Assembly: GCA_029339195.1 (NCBI GenBank)
Contig: JAPTJF010000194.1
Coordinates: forward strand, 42,542 to 106,541
Reading direction: 5' to 3'
Source: Micractinium sp. NFX-FRZ
Lineage: Eukaryota > Chlorophyta > Trebouxiophyceae > Chlorellales > Chlorellaceae
DNA length: 64,000 nucleotides
Positions 43,470-62,800 of this stretch are shown here, in pieces (the first letter of the stretch is position 1; each line of letters opens with the position of its first letter). The notes beneath the pieces are model-generated. The model did not search any database and was not told the origin of the DNA. It saw only the letters and a program-made list of their open reading frames with translations. The translations under genes were made by a program, and so were the position numbers.

Positions 43470-45696
43470 TCAGTAAGAAAAATCGGGGAGGGAGCGGAAC
43501 TGGCCTGAGCCGGTCGAGCCAACGGTTCGGTTGAGGCCGGCGTTGCTGCCGCCGGCGGCACCAGGGCTGTTGGACCACAGCCCACTGCCGGCAGCCGGGC
43601 TGGGTGCTGCCCCCAAACGGCCAAACGAGGGGCTGGGAGGCTGCGGGTGGAAGCTGAAGTTGGCCGAGGCGGCGGCGGCCGCGGCGGCCGCGGCCGCCGC
43701 TTCATGCTGCTTCTGCTCTGCCTCGTTTGCCAGCGAGGCAGCTGCCAGCCACAGGTCACGCTCTGGGGCAGAGACGGCCTTAGCCAGGGGCGAGCCGCCG
43801 CCTGCCAGCGCGCGGGTGGGCGACATGGGGCCGCCGCCGCCGCCTGCCAGCGGGGATCCGTGGTAGGGCAGCGGCTGCTGTGCTGCGGCCGCCGCAAACT
43901 GCTGCTGCGTGGCAGAGTTGCCGCGCAGCAGGCCCTGCATCTGCGGGCGTGGACGCAGGCGGGAGGAGTGCGTGGGGAAGGTTTGGGGGAGGGTCAGTGC
44001 CAGGAAGCAAGCGGTGCTGCACTGACGGTCCCTGCCAAACATTTGAGAGGCTGGCGGGGGTGGTGCGGCAGGCCTCGGCAGCCGCCGCCCAGCCCAGCAG
44101 GCCAGGCGGCCCACCAACCTTGGAGCAAGAGGGCAGATAACCGCCCACCCCAGGCAGCGAGCCCAGCTCAGGTCAGCAGCATCCGCACACAACACAGCCC
44201 TGCAGGCTCGTCAGCCCCACGCCGGTGACCTGCCACCCCACCCCCTTCGTGCCGCCCCCACCTGCACATCGCTGAGGGCCGCCTGGAAGGAGGAGAGCAT
44301 GTCTGACTTGGAGCGCGCAGGCGACTGCAAGTGCGCGGCCGCCGAGCGCGTGGCGGTGAGGCGCCCATACTGCTGGTGCTGGTGCTGGTGCTGCTGCACC
44401 TGCTGCTGCTGCTGCTGCTGCTGCTGTGACAGGATCTGCTGCCAGATGGCCTCGTGAGTGAGACCGCCGCTGCCGGCGCGGCTGCCGGGGCCACCGCCGC
44501 CGCCCGCCTGCTGTGCCTGCTGCGCCTGCTGCTGCTGCATCGCCGCCAGCATGGCGTCGACGGGGGCGCTGCTGTTGACCGCCTGCCGCCGCCGGTACTG
44601 CTGCTGCTCCTCGCTGTTCTGGGGCAGCGACAGCACGGGGCGCACGACCAGCTCGTTTTCGGGCGGCTCGGCGCACAGCATGGCCAGGTTGAACAGATAG
44701 TCGGCCAGGGCCTCATCGTCCAGGCCTGCAAAGTATGGAGGATGGATGGAATAGGGTTTGGTCTGGTTGGGCACAGCAGCCGTGTCGACAGGTAATCATG
44801 TCCAAGGGCCTCGCTTATCCGAGGGCTCAATCACTGGGGAGCCTTTGAAAACAGGTTGCAGGGCAGAGCAGCCAGTCGATGGCCAACGGTGGCAGGCAGA
44901 ACACAGTGGGATGAACGTGTTCAGCACCAAGCAGGCGGGTGCTGTGCACCTTCCAAGAGTGCAACTGCTACCTGTCCCCTCCCACTGCCCACAACCCGCT
45001 CGCAGACGCCACCCGCACACCCGCCCACACACCTTCCGCGCTGGCCGCAAAGGCGTGCAGCAGCTCCGGGTAGCTGAGGTGTGCTGACTTGGCGGCAGTG
45101 GCAAACATGTCGACTGGGTCAGAGTACGCCTGCGCCTGCTTGGTGGCGGGGCCTGCCAGCTCGCTGGGCGGCGGCCCCGCGGGCGGCGGCGCCTGCAGCG
45201 GCGGCGTACCGCCGCGGCTGGTCACGGCGGGCATGCCTCCGCCCGCTTCAACGCCCCTGCCTGTGCTGCTGCTCGCTGGCGCCGATTCTGCACCATCTGC
45301 AGCTGCCGCCTGCGCCGCCGCCGCCGCCGCGGCCGCAGGCGACGCCTCGCGGGCGAGCGCCGCCAGGCGCTCAGCCAGTGCCTCCACGCGCATGCTGCCC
45401 ACCCCCGGCAGCTTCACCAGCGCGCTCAGAGCCTCTGCCCAGCCCTGCAACAGCTGCCGGCCCAGCGCTCGCAGCTGCACAAGGCCCTCCTCGGCCGCCG
45501 CTGCTGCCGCAGCGGCCTCGTTGGGGCTGGGTGGCGCCGGCGATACAGGCCTCCTCCCCGCCATGGAGGCCTCCTCCCCGCTGTCCTCGCCGCACGAGGC
45601 GTGCCCCGACTGCCGTGGCGAGGCGTCGCCCTCAGCTGAGCCCGTGGACTCCCGGGGCCCCACGCCTTCCTCCAGCGGCGCCATGCCGCCCACCAC
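43470..45696 (-). CDS. Gln/Ala/His-rich protein of unknown function
   Basis: Three minus-strand exons, 45696-45033, 44725-44262 and 43940-43470, join in phase to give 532 residues from the chosen ATG. The conserved-looking core crosses the first junction: DPVDMFATAAKSAHLSYPELLHAF then LDDEALADYLFNLAMLCAEP, both helical. A long helix with ALGRQLLQGWAEALSALVKL precedes it. The rest is low complexity: poly-Ala, a run of nine Gln and alternating Gln-His (QQHQHQHQQ), and a Ser/Pro/Gly-rich tail ending SLPDFSY. I recognise no family; such Gln/His-rich composition is common in algal regulatory proteins. An in-frame stretch continues upstream of the ATG to a good CAG acceptor near 45742, so a further 5' exon is possible. 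Confidence 0.6.
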
Positions 45697-46107
45697 GCTG
45701 GTCGGGCTGGCCTCCTTCTTAGTGCCCAGCTGCCCTGCAGAGCGTGTGGTAGCGCAGGGAACGGCTGCAGCGTGTCGGCAACAGGCTGCAGCGCATCTCA
45801 GAGGCAGGGCTGGCCCGGGGCAATGCTACTTGGACTGCTCGATCAAGGGGTGGAGCACGCACCGTCTGCAGGAAGCTGGAGTGTCTTTAGCATCCCGTGC
45901 TGCAACTGGGCTCCATATCCTGCGCCCTGCGCCCGCCTCACTCGCTGCACAAGGGTTCCGGGATCGGGTGCGGTTGGTATGGGCCGCTGATGACATCCAC
46001 CTGCTGCATCTCAAGAGGTCCACGTCTGCATCCTGCCAAAAGAAGCAGAGCCGGGCCTCTCCGCCAATTTAAATTGCCATCCCAATCGATAAACCCCGTT
46101 TGCCGGC
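45697..46107. other. divergent intergenic region, about 410 bases
   Basis: This is the short space between the starts of the Gln-rich gene (minus) and the CH-like gene (plus). It probably holds two promoters, and perhaps an upstream exon of the minus-strand gene. Confidence 0.45.
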
Positions 46108-49100
46108 ATGCACTCGGTCGGGGCGGCCTCCCCGCTCACAGCCAGGAAGCACCACCGCTCCACCGAGGAGGCGGAGCTGCTGCGGCAGGCGCTGGATTGG
46201 CTGGCCGCTCTGGGCCTGGAGGTTCCCACACACGCCACGGCCGCCGACTTTGCCGACTGCTGGCTCCTGTAAGAGCGGCGGCAGCCCACGACAGCCCCGC
46301 CCGCGCTGCTGCTGCGGGCGCCGCATTCAAGCCCCAAACTCTCTGCACTGACCCCATCCCTCTTCTCCATGTTGCGCGCAAACCCTGCGTTGCGTATGCA
46401 GAGGCCGCGCCGCAGATGTGCTGCAGGCTGTCCGACGGGGCACTGAGCCGGAGCGGCCGCGCGGTGCCCCACCCAGCACCCACCAGCGCCGCTCCTTCCG
46501 CGACCGCATCAACGACTACGTCCGCTGGCAGCAGGTGGGTGGTGGGTGATGCAAGGCGGGGTGTACATGCTCATCCGGAAATGGGGTGGCGGGTGCTACA
46601 TGCAGGGTGCTACATGCTATAAGTGCACACCTTGTGAGCGCCGGCACCGCCAGGTGGCCGCTGTGTGCAAATCGCGCCGTTGCTGCCTGCATTGGAGTGT
46701 TATGCCCCGACCCCGCGCTGCCTGCTTGAGTGCAAGCCAACTTCCCCCTCCGCCGCGCTCCATGTATCTACCACATGCGCCCTCCCACGTCTTTCCCCTT
46801 CCTTCCTCTTCAAATGGTGCAGCTCTGCCAGGACTTGGGGGTGCGTGCCGACCTGCTGCCGCCGCTGGCAGACGTAGAGGCGGGGCAAGGTGCCGGCTCG
46901 GTGGCTGCCTGCATCTGGGCTGTGGCCGACAAGTGTGCACAGCAGGGCCTGCAGGCAAGTGGTGTAGGGCAGATTGCTGCCGCTTGCAGTCGGGGCTGGG
47001 GCTGCCAGGGCAGGCCTGCACTTTGCTTGCAGCTGCAGTTCTTGGGCCGGCGGGTGAACAAAGGTGCTTCTACTATTCGCTGCTGGCTCCTGGGGCAGAC
47101 CGAATTGCCCTCCATCTGCTCATCGGCCCTGTGACTTGCAAGCTTCCTCTGCACGGCCCCCACCGCAGCTGCGGGCAGCTGCATGGGTGAATATTATGTG
47201 CATGCCTACAACTGTGCGCCTCCCCTCCCCCCCCCCACCGCGCAGGTGCCTGCCTTCGGCGGCGCCGATGTGCGCAGCAGCCTGCGGCGCAGCATGTCAC
47301 GCCAGGCCAGCGCCCGGCGGGTGAGCCGGGGCCCAGGTGGTCATAACAATCTGCCTGCTGTTAGCGCAGTGCAAGCTCTGTGCTGGGCATGCAGGCACTC
47401 CGGTGCTCCTTCAGGGGCAGCCTTTCCAGGAAGCCACCAGGAATTGCCGTACAATGCACACCTCGTCAGCGTCAGGCTGACCGCTCATCCTCTGTGTGTC
47501 CCACTTACCCACCCCCATGCAGGCGGAGCTGTTCCTGCATGCCGGCTCCAGCCCGCCCAAGCTTCCTGCCATGCCGCTGCTCACCCCGCGCGCATTCCAG
47601 GGCAGGTGTGGCACCCCCCTGGGGCAGAGCTCAGCGCTGCGCAACAGCAACGGCAGCATGCGCGAGTGGATGCACGACCAAAAGGCAGCGGAAGGTCACC
47701 AGCAGCAGGAGCCAGAGCAGCAGCAGCAACCGATCTACAGCGGCCTGGGGCGCACTATTGCCGCACTGGAGCGTGCCTCTGCCCAGGGAGCCAGCCCGGG
47801 CGTGCCGACGGGCGCCCCGCCCGCACGTGCCGAGCAGCAAAATGTGGGTGCCCGTGCAGCGCTGTATCATCATCAGCAGCAGCAGCAGCAGCAGTGGCGC
47901 CGCCCCGCCCTGCCCCGCTTGGATGTGGAGGCGGCCATGGCGCATGCGGCAGCAGAGGCGGCGGAGGAGGAGGACGTGGGGGAGGGTGAGGGGGCGGCAG
48001 GGTGGGCGGCCCAGGGCGCGGCTGGCTGCCTGAGCCCGCTCAGCTCCCCTGCCTCCCCCACGGGCAGCCTGGCCAGCACCGGCTACACCAGCAGCGCGCT
48101 TAGCAGCCCGGTGCAGTGCGCCAGCCCGGCAGTGTGCCCCAGCCCCAGCCGCCTGACTGCCATGACGCCCTCGGCCCTGCACCTGGCCGCCCACGCCAAC
48201 CCGCTGTGGAGCCAGTCCCCGGAAGCTGGCGAGGCTGCAGCCCTCCCCCAGGAGGCAGCGCAGGCGCTGACTGGGGGCACCAGCGGCAGTGTCGGCGTCA
48301 GCGTCTGGCGCAGCCCAGAGCCTGGCTACCTGTCCTCTCAGAGCGCCGGCGCCGGCGCCACGCCTGCCAGCTCCCGCAGCCGCGTCGAGCAGGCGGCAGA
48401 GGCAGCGAGCAGCCATGCAACCGGCACGCCAGCAGCTGGTGCGGTTGCAGCTGCTGGTGCAGAGGCTGGCACATCTGGGCGGCGGTCCAGCACCAGTAAG
48501 AGCCTTCGGGACAGCTTTGACAGCTGCGGCGCTGGTGACGGCGGGCTGCTGGAGAGCCTGCTGAGCCCGCCGCTGCTCAAGCCGGCGCACACACGGCTGC
48601 TGGGCGCGCTCATGCACACTGCGGGCGGCGGCGGCGGCGGCAGCAGGGCCGCCGCTGCAGCTACTGCTGCAGCTGCCGCTCGACAACAGGAGGAGGAGGA
48701 AGGGGTTGAGGAGGAGGAGGAGGAGGAGGAGCAGGCAGCGGCGGTGCTGCCACCTGAGGAGGTGCCAGGTGTGGCGGAAAAGGTGCAGGAGCGTGCACTG
48801 GAGCCTGCACCGCCCGCAGCTGCTCCACGGCAAGCGAAGCAGCAAGCTGCGACGGCAGCAGCAGCCACCCCCAACCCCGGCAGCAGCCGCGGTGGCGTGC
48901 GGCGCCTTGCGCTGCTGGCCTTGGGAGCGATGACGGGCGCCGCTGCAGCTCTGGCGGCTGGCGCACTGCAGCAGCAGCGGCGGGGCAGTGGCAGCGCCGG
49001 CAAGCGCCGGCACGGCTCTGCCCCCTTCCGCCACCCGCAGCCTGTGCCGCCGCTGCACAGCGCCAGCCACCTGCGAGTGATCTCAGCACACACTGGGGAG

Positions 49101-49211
49101 CCCCAGACCCGGAAGGCCGCAGCTGCAGGCAGCAGCAGCAGCAGCAGCAGCGGCGGGCCTGGAAGCAGCGCAGGGTGGGACAACCCTCATGCGCTGCTCA
49201 CCCGCGGCTGA
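46108..49211 (+). CDS. calponin-homology-like domain protein with C-terminal membrane segment
   Basis: Five exons, 46108-46268, 46402-46534, 46823-46954, 47246-47320 and 47523-49211, join in phase to give 729 residues. The N-terminal about 140 residues fit a divergent calponin-homology domain: ELLRQALDWLAALGLEVP, RINDYVRWQQLCQDLGVR, then DVEAGQGAGSVAACIWAVA, like the 'FL.AC..LGV...DL.EG.....V..CL.AL' helix pair. CH domains bind actin or microtubules. A long disordered region rich in Ser, Ala, Gln and Glu follows, with SMSRQASARR (possible kinase sites) and an acidic Glu run. A single hydrophobic helix LALLALGAMTGAAAALAAGA near the C-terminus is followed by a basic stretch, suggesting a tail-anchored protein. 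The intron after 46954 uses the GC donor GCAAGT. TGTAA occurs at 49452-49456. Confidence 0.65.
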
Positions 49212-50166
49212 GGCAGTGCTTGGCAGGGTCCCGCCATCCCCTGCAGCGGTGCCCGCCTGGGGACCTGGCCTGCCCGATTCTGGTGTTTTGCAATTCACCA
49301 CCTGCTAGCTAGACTTCTCTGCCTCCCCTACAGCAGCGGCAACTCCAGGTGTTTTGTGGAGGCCTGCCAAACTGTGTCATTGTCGTGAAACACTATGTTC
49401 TTATACAAATGAATTGATTTAATTCTTAGCGTGTAGCCAGCCAGTGAGTTTTGTAATGATGTAAGGCCATGTAGCGTTGGCTGCTCTCAGCCAGAGGAGG
49501 TGCTGGTGCTAGCGCTGTGCTGAGCCCCAACAAAACATGGTTGGATATGGAAGGCATGCATCCTTGCTGCACCGCAACGCCAGTATGGTTTGGCCAAGGC
49601 TGCGGAAGACTGGGCCTCCAAAAACTCTGCACTCATATGTTCTGCTGCTGCGAAACTTCTCTGGGCGGACCGTTGTGGGGCCCGGGTTCAAGCGGCGGAC
49701 CCAGTGGGGGCCTCGACCGCCACTCCCCATACCATCAAATCATCGGTGCATGAGTGCACTTCAAATCAAGTAGAGAGCCTGCATATACCGGGACTGCGAG
49801 ACTGCATTATAGATTGTGGTTGGGGCTGATTGCTGGCAGGTCGGTGGCGGCGGCATGCGGCACGCTGCTGTGCGCTGCGCCGCTGGCCGCCAGCAGGCAG
49901 CCAGGTCGAAGGACCTTCCGGTGCGCTGCGGGCATGAGGCCAAGGTGTTGGACGGTGTGATCATCCGTCGCAAGCGCTCACACTTGATGCTAGGCGCCTT
50001 CCCTACCACCGTCGCAAGGTGGGGCTCCTGCCGCGCCGTGCTCTTTCGCCTGATTGTTTGGGGCACCCTGCTGGCCGGCGCGCCGCTGGAGTCGCTGGCG
50101 CTGGAGCTGATCCCGCTCGACTTCGCGCTTCCCCGCCGCAGGCCGGGCCGCCCCGCCGAGTGTGAT
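49212..50166. other. intergenic region
   Basis: About 950 bases between two plus-strand genes. TGTAA at 49452-49456 and again at 49460-49464 marks the probable end of the CH-like transcript. The rest is the SelO upstream region; the frame is open from 49816 up to the chosen SelO start, so translation could begin earlier. Confidence 0.5.
49452..49464 (+). terminator. doubled TGTAA polyadenylation motif
   Basis: Two TGTAA motifs eight bases apart, about 240 bases after the CH-like gene stop. Confidence 0.5.
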
Positions 50167-57022
<6,856 letters not shown>

Positions 57023-57843
57023 GCGGCAGCTGTGCGGCAGCTGCCGTGCTGCTGCCACGCAGCCGCGGCCCATCTGGGGCTTTGCCCTGCTTCTCTTGTG
57101 CCGGCTTCAAACGAATGCATGCACTCAAACCAATGCAGGCAGCACCCTTAGCTGCGCCTCACCACACGAATCCGCTCCGCACCCGCACTGCCGCACACGC
57201 TCGCACCCGCCCTGGCACGACGCACCCTGCCTCTGTTGTTGCACGTGCTTCGTGTGTTCTTTGTTTGTCCGCTTCCCTCTAGGCTGACTGCGAGCCTCAT
57301 AAAACATTTGAATCAGTTTCGTGAGCACGTGCAAGATGTGATTCAGTGGCACCGCATTGTACAAGAAAGGAGGAAGCCGGTGCTGCGACCGACAGTGCCG
57401 GTGCACGGTCTGGAGAATGTGTCCAGGATCAGTCCCCTCCGTTCCGCGCCGCACGACGCATCCAGCAGCACCTGTTCAGTGCATGCACGCAGCGGTGCCA
57501 ACACCAGCAGCGAGCTGGCTACATTTACAAAGCTTGCCCGTGGGCGAGATTACGGGTACAGGACTTACCACAGGCAAGATTGCAGCACCCCGGCACCAGA
57601 TCCTGGCACCTCTGGTAGAACGTCATCATGCAATGATGCTGCACGTCAGGCAGCATCCTCCCTTCCTCTGTGTCCCCTACAGCCTGGATAAGCCGGCTGC
57701 CTGCTGCCCGCCGGGAGGCCTGAAACAGCCGGCACCGCCAGCAGGTGCCGCTGAGGCCCTGCGTGGGAGCTGCTGGGAAGGCCCTCACGCCATCTTGCAG
57801 CGCCAGCTGTCACGTCATCGCACCGCCAGCTGGCATGACGTCA
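57023..57843. other. convergent 3' intergenic region
   Basis: About 820 bases between the stops of SelO (plus) and the bromodomain gene (minus). I found no clear TGTAA in either direction and no RNA gene. Short open frames here look like chance. Confidence 0.45.
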
Positions 57844-59794
57844 TCACACCGCCGGCTCCGCCAGGTAGCGTTTGACCTGCCTGGTCAGCTGCTGGTGAAG
57901 CTCAGCGGGCACCTCGTACACCCGCTCCTCGCGCCCGTCCAGAGGCGAGCGCTCCGGCTACATTTAGTGGGGGAGCAAGGCGCCACGCGGCGTGATGTAG
58001 GGTTGATAAGCAGACCGACAGGCAAGAGGGTGCGAGTGGACCCTTTCCTCTTGCCTAAATCTTAGAGGGCGGGGGGCACGGTGCAATGCCCTGAGCCCGT
58101 CAGTACTTGCTGTGTACTGCTGGACAGGCAGTCCACTCTGCATCATGGCTGCAGCCTCCACCCTCCCCCGGGGCCCCAGCCGCCTCACCTGCTTGCTAGC
58201 CCCTCTGCAGCTCCAAACCAACCAGCAGCATGCCACCTCGCCTGCCTGCCCTCACGGCCTGGCAGGCCCATCCGCTTCTCGCCCCTCCCACTCACACGCT
58301 GCACAGGGAACCCTGCCCTGGACAGCAAAATCAAGTCAAAAAACCCAGCGCTGCTCTCCAACAGGCCTCGCCCCCACTCCGCCGCTGGGCTGCCTCACCT
58401 TCTTGCGTGACCGCAGCTCAAAGTCGACCAGCAGCAGGGAGTTGGCAGGCACGTAGGCAACCTTGTCACTCTGCAGGTGCGGGGGCAAGGGCAGGGCAGG
58501 GCGGGGCGGGACAGGGGCAGGAGGGGCGGTGTGAGGCGGGGGCCATGTGCTTGGTTTGGGCGAGGGCTTGGGAGGGCAGGGGAAGGCACCGGGGGCAAGG
58601 AAGCATACCGGGGGCAGGGGGGCGTTATTTGAAAGTATGGCAAGCCATGTGATTTGGGCGAGGGCTTTGTGTTTGGCGAGCCTGCGGGCGCGAAAGCCGC
58701 CACGCCCACCCTCCCACCAGCATCCATCCACATCCACCCGCCTGCAGGGTGGCAGTGCATGCCAGTGCCACGCCCCACCCCAACCCTACCACCTGCATCA
58801 GCGTCACCCAGCCATCATGAATGCACGCTGCAGGCAGTGGGGCCGGGTGCGTGCGTGTCCCGCCGACCCTCAAACCACCGACAGCACCACCACCACCAAT
58901 CCCCAACCAACCAACTCGTGTTGTTGTCAACCAAAACCAAATCACAGCACTCCCACCGCCACGCGCCTGCAGGTAGTAGGGGCGCGTGCTGTCGTCCCAC
59001 CGCCCCCGGGCATCCTCCCAGTAGTCGTAGTAGTGGCCTGCAGCACGGCACAGCACGGCACGGCCAAGCAAGCAGGTGGTGAATCAGCAGAGGAGGCCTG
59101 TGGTGAGGGAAGCCTGAGGCGGGCAATGCAGTAGTCGTAGTAGTGGCCTGCAGCACACAAGAAGTGGAACGAAACAGTTCTGAAGGCAGCAGGGGGTCAG
59201 GCAAGCGAGTGGTGAATCTGCCCAGGGCCCTTAAAGCGGGGGCATCCAGTCGTCACAGTAGTGGCCTGCAGCACAGCACAAAAACAGTGAAACAAAACAT
59301 GGCAGCAGGGGGTCAGGCAAGCGAGTGGTGAATCCGCCCAGGGTGGTGGTGAGGGAGGCCTGAAATGGGAGGGGTAATCCAGTAAAAACAGTAGTGGCCT
59401 GCACCACGGCACAGCAGCCGGCTCAAGCAAGCAAGCAAGCAAGCAAGCAGGGGGTGACACTGCGCGGCGTGGCGCTGGACCACCGCCAAAAGCAAGCAGG
59501 GGGGGGGGGACGAACCCATACACGCCGAGCGGCGAGCCCGCATCACCACTACGGCGGTGGTGTGATTGCATGATTGCTTGATTGCAGAGCACATGGTGGG
59601 ACACCGACGCTTGGGATGCGGCCAGTGGGCCTGCCTCACGCCCACTCCCGCCCTCGTCCCCCCTGCACTGCAACCTGTTTTGGCAGTGCCGCTCACCCGC
59701 CACCACCTTCTCCCCCGACTTGTAGGCCATCCCGAAATCGTCCACCTCCTCCTTTGTGAGGGTGAGCACGGGGCCGTTGGCCTGCAGCAGGGTG

Positions 59795-59853
<59 letters not shown>

Positions 59854-62800
59854 GGCGTGTGGTGAGCGGTGGGTGCACGGTGTGCACGGGCCACTGGTCA
59901 TTGGCCTGTAGAAAGGTGAGAGGGGGGCGGCCTTGTGGTGAGCCGTGAATGAGGGCGTGTGGTGAGGGTGAGGGGCGGGGTGGGGGGGATATTCAACAAC
60001 CAGTGCCGAGGAGTGTTGACATCCTACCCCTCCTTTGTGAGGGTGACCACGGGGCCATTGGCTTGCAGATGGGGGGAGGGGTGGGCGTGTGGTGAGGGCA
60101 AGGGTGGGGGGGGCGGCACGAGCACAGGCCTGCCAATCCCAACCACAGCAGGAATGCCAAACAACACTGCTGACCAGCCCCACCCTCAGCCCCCAACCCC
60201 GCCTGCGGGGCGCAACACAATGGCGGTCCCCTCAGCACACCCTTCCTGGTCGGCCGCCAGGCACCCACACGCCCCGCCCGTCAGAACGTAAGGAAGCAAG
60301 GAAAGGCCCAGGCGAACGACCCACCTGCAGGCCGCGGCATGGGTTCCTGTCCCCCTCAGCATGCACAGCAGGCAACGCCAGCACACAACCCAGCACACAA
60401 TGCCCGCAGTACTGGTTGCTGTCCCCCTCAGCATGCACAGCAGACAGCACACCAGCACATTTAACCCATCACATGGACACAAAAGGCGCACCCACCCGCC
60501 CACCTGCAGCAGGAAGTACTGGGTGCTGTCCTCCTCAGCATACACACCAGGCACTCAGCATGCACAGCAGGCAACCACCCATTGCAAGAAGCCCACCCAC
60601 CTGCAGGAGGAAGTATTGGTTCTTGTCCTCTTCAGCATACACCGCCAGGTTCAGCCCTCTCGCCACCTGCGGGCAGGCAGCGGAGGCAGGGCAGAAGCAG
60701 GAAAAACCATGCTGTAGGCGAGTGGCAAGCCCCTACAGCAGCAGGTTCAGCCCTCTCGCCAGCGGGCGGACCTCCGCCCCTTTGTTGCAAGCAGAACATG
60801 GGGTTTCATGTGAACGGAGGTCCTGCTTGCCTCCTTGCCGGCCAGCGGGCGCTCCTCTCCCCCTCTTGAAGAGAAAGGCACAACAGGGGGGGCACACCGG
60901 AACGGAGGCCCTGCTTGCTTCCCCACCTTGCCAGCCAGCTGGCGCTCCTTCCCATCCTTGTTGAAGACACAACCGTGGGTTTAGTGGGAAGGAGGTCCCG
61001 CTTGCTTCTGACCTTGCCAGCTACTCTGCCCACCTTGGAGGACCGCGTGTATAAGGCGGCTCTGTTTTTTCTCACCTTGCCAGCCAGCTGGCGCTCCTCC
61101 GCCATCAGCTCCACCTCCCGCTCCCGCTCCTGCTCAGCCAGCAGCGCCTGCATGGTCGCATTGCGGAACTGCGCGTACACCTGCGCAGGAGGACGGGCAA
61201 CAATGCCATCGTCTACGCAATTGAATAGCTAGGATGCCGTGCTTAGCCAGCAGCGCCTGCATGGTCGCGTTGCGGAGCTGCACGACACCCACCTGCAGTG
61301 GCAGGCACAATGGACCAGTACAGTTGGTTGTTAGCTGAATGTGTCCTGATCAGCCAGCAGAAAAAGCAGCAGCAGCAGCGGCGGCAGCAGCAGCAGCAGC
61401 AGATTAGCGCCTGCATGGTCGCGTTGCGGAACTGCGCGTACACCTGCGCAGGCGGGCGGGCAACAACAACATCACGAACACCAGCAGGTCAGAAGCGGGC
61501 GAGGGCTGGAAACGGAAGCGCCGTGAACGCGTTTCCACTGCGGCTCAACTGCGGTTGTACGCCAGCACGGTGCGACTGTCATGTGGCGCAAGGGTGAGGC
61601 CAGGGGCGGTGCCAGGTGGGAAGCCAGGGCAGAGGCACACACACAGAGCAGGACTGCCGTGAGACAGTGGGGAGCCGCAGCTGCCACATCCCCAGCCTGC
61701 CCACCCACCCATCCGCCCGCCCGCCCACCTTTTTGCAGAAGCTCTTTGGTTTGTTGCAGTACTCGTGCAACCGGATGGCGGCCTGGTGCACTGCAGGTGC
61801 GGGCGGGGCGGGCGTGGTGGGTGGGGTGGGCTATCAGCGGCGGGTGACTTCACAATGTGTTGTCAACGCCTCCCCAGGTGAGTGGGGCATATAGCTTCTT
61901 GTGACGCTGTACACCTGCCTGACCCCTGTTTGCCGCGCGCCCAAGGCCGCCCCTGCCCCACCGCACAGAGCTGGGTGCACCAACAGTGGGGAGCTGCTTA
62001 CCGCGGTGCCAGGGATGTGGCTGGCACTTGAACCTTGTCGGCAACCTGCCAGGGCAACCGCAGCCCCACACAGCGTATCATACAAGCCCGCCGCCAATCA
62101 GGAATGCTTACTGGGGTGCGAGAGGCTGACGTTGCACAGTTGAGCGTTGTTGGCCGCCTGCCCCAGGCCACCGCTACAACACAACCCAGGCAACCCCAAC
62201 TGCGGACAGGTTGCAAACAAATGTGCTTACCGGGGTGTGTGGGGTCGACGTTGTACACCTGGGCGTTGTTGGCCACAAGTTCTAAGTCCCCCATGAACTC
62301 CTCGGGGTCGATGTACCGCCCCTTTTGCGCCTTGCCTGCACACCACGGCTCAGCGCGGCACGGCACGGCACAGCATGGTGAGAGGCGTGGGCCACCAGCT
62401 GCAAGTCACCCTGGTGGCGCTTCGGGGCTGGCTGGTGACCCCCTTGTCAAAAACTCAACACAGTCGCACACCGGCCAGTTTTTAGCGCGCCTCGTGTGCA
62501 ACACAAGGGCTCAGTCAGCGATGCTGCCCAGGCCCCACACAAGCACACCCGAGGTATGACACACAACAGCCAGTTGTAAGCTACAAACATGGTACCAAGG
62601 CAGCCGCTCACCCAGCATGGTGCCCAGGTCCATTGGCTCCTGGATGACGTCATGGTACTGCGGGGTACTGCGCGGTACCGGCTCCGCAAAGGGCTTGAAG
62701 TCGCGCTCCTTCAGCAGGTTGCCCACAAAGACGGCTATAGACCTGTGAAGAGGAAGGGAGGGATGGGATGGGATGGGATGGGATGGGGACATATGTTGGT

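Noticed and set aside
47631..49070. 479-codon open frame on the minus strand
   Set aside because: It lies wholly opposite the last exon of the CH-like gene, is made of Arg/Ala/Leu low complexity expected from GC-rich antisense, and has no domain.
49675..49720. GGGTTCAAGC resembling a tRNA T-loop
   Set aside because: No five-base T stem and no cloverleaf around it.
59020..61460. Echo copies considered as dispersed transposable-element insertions
   Set aside because: Copies match the adjacent exon and its own splice site instead of a shared element, and no terminal repeats or target-site duplications are visible.
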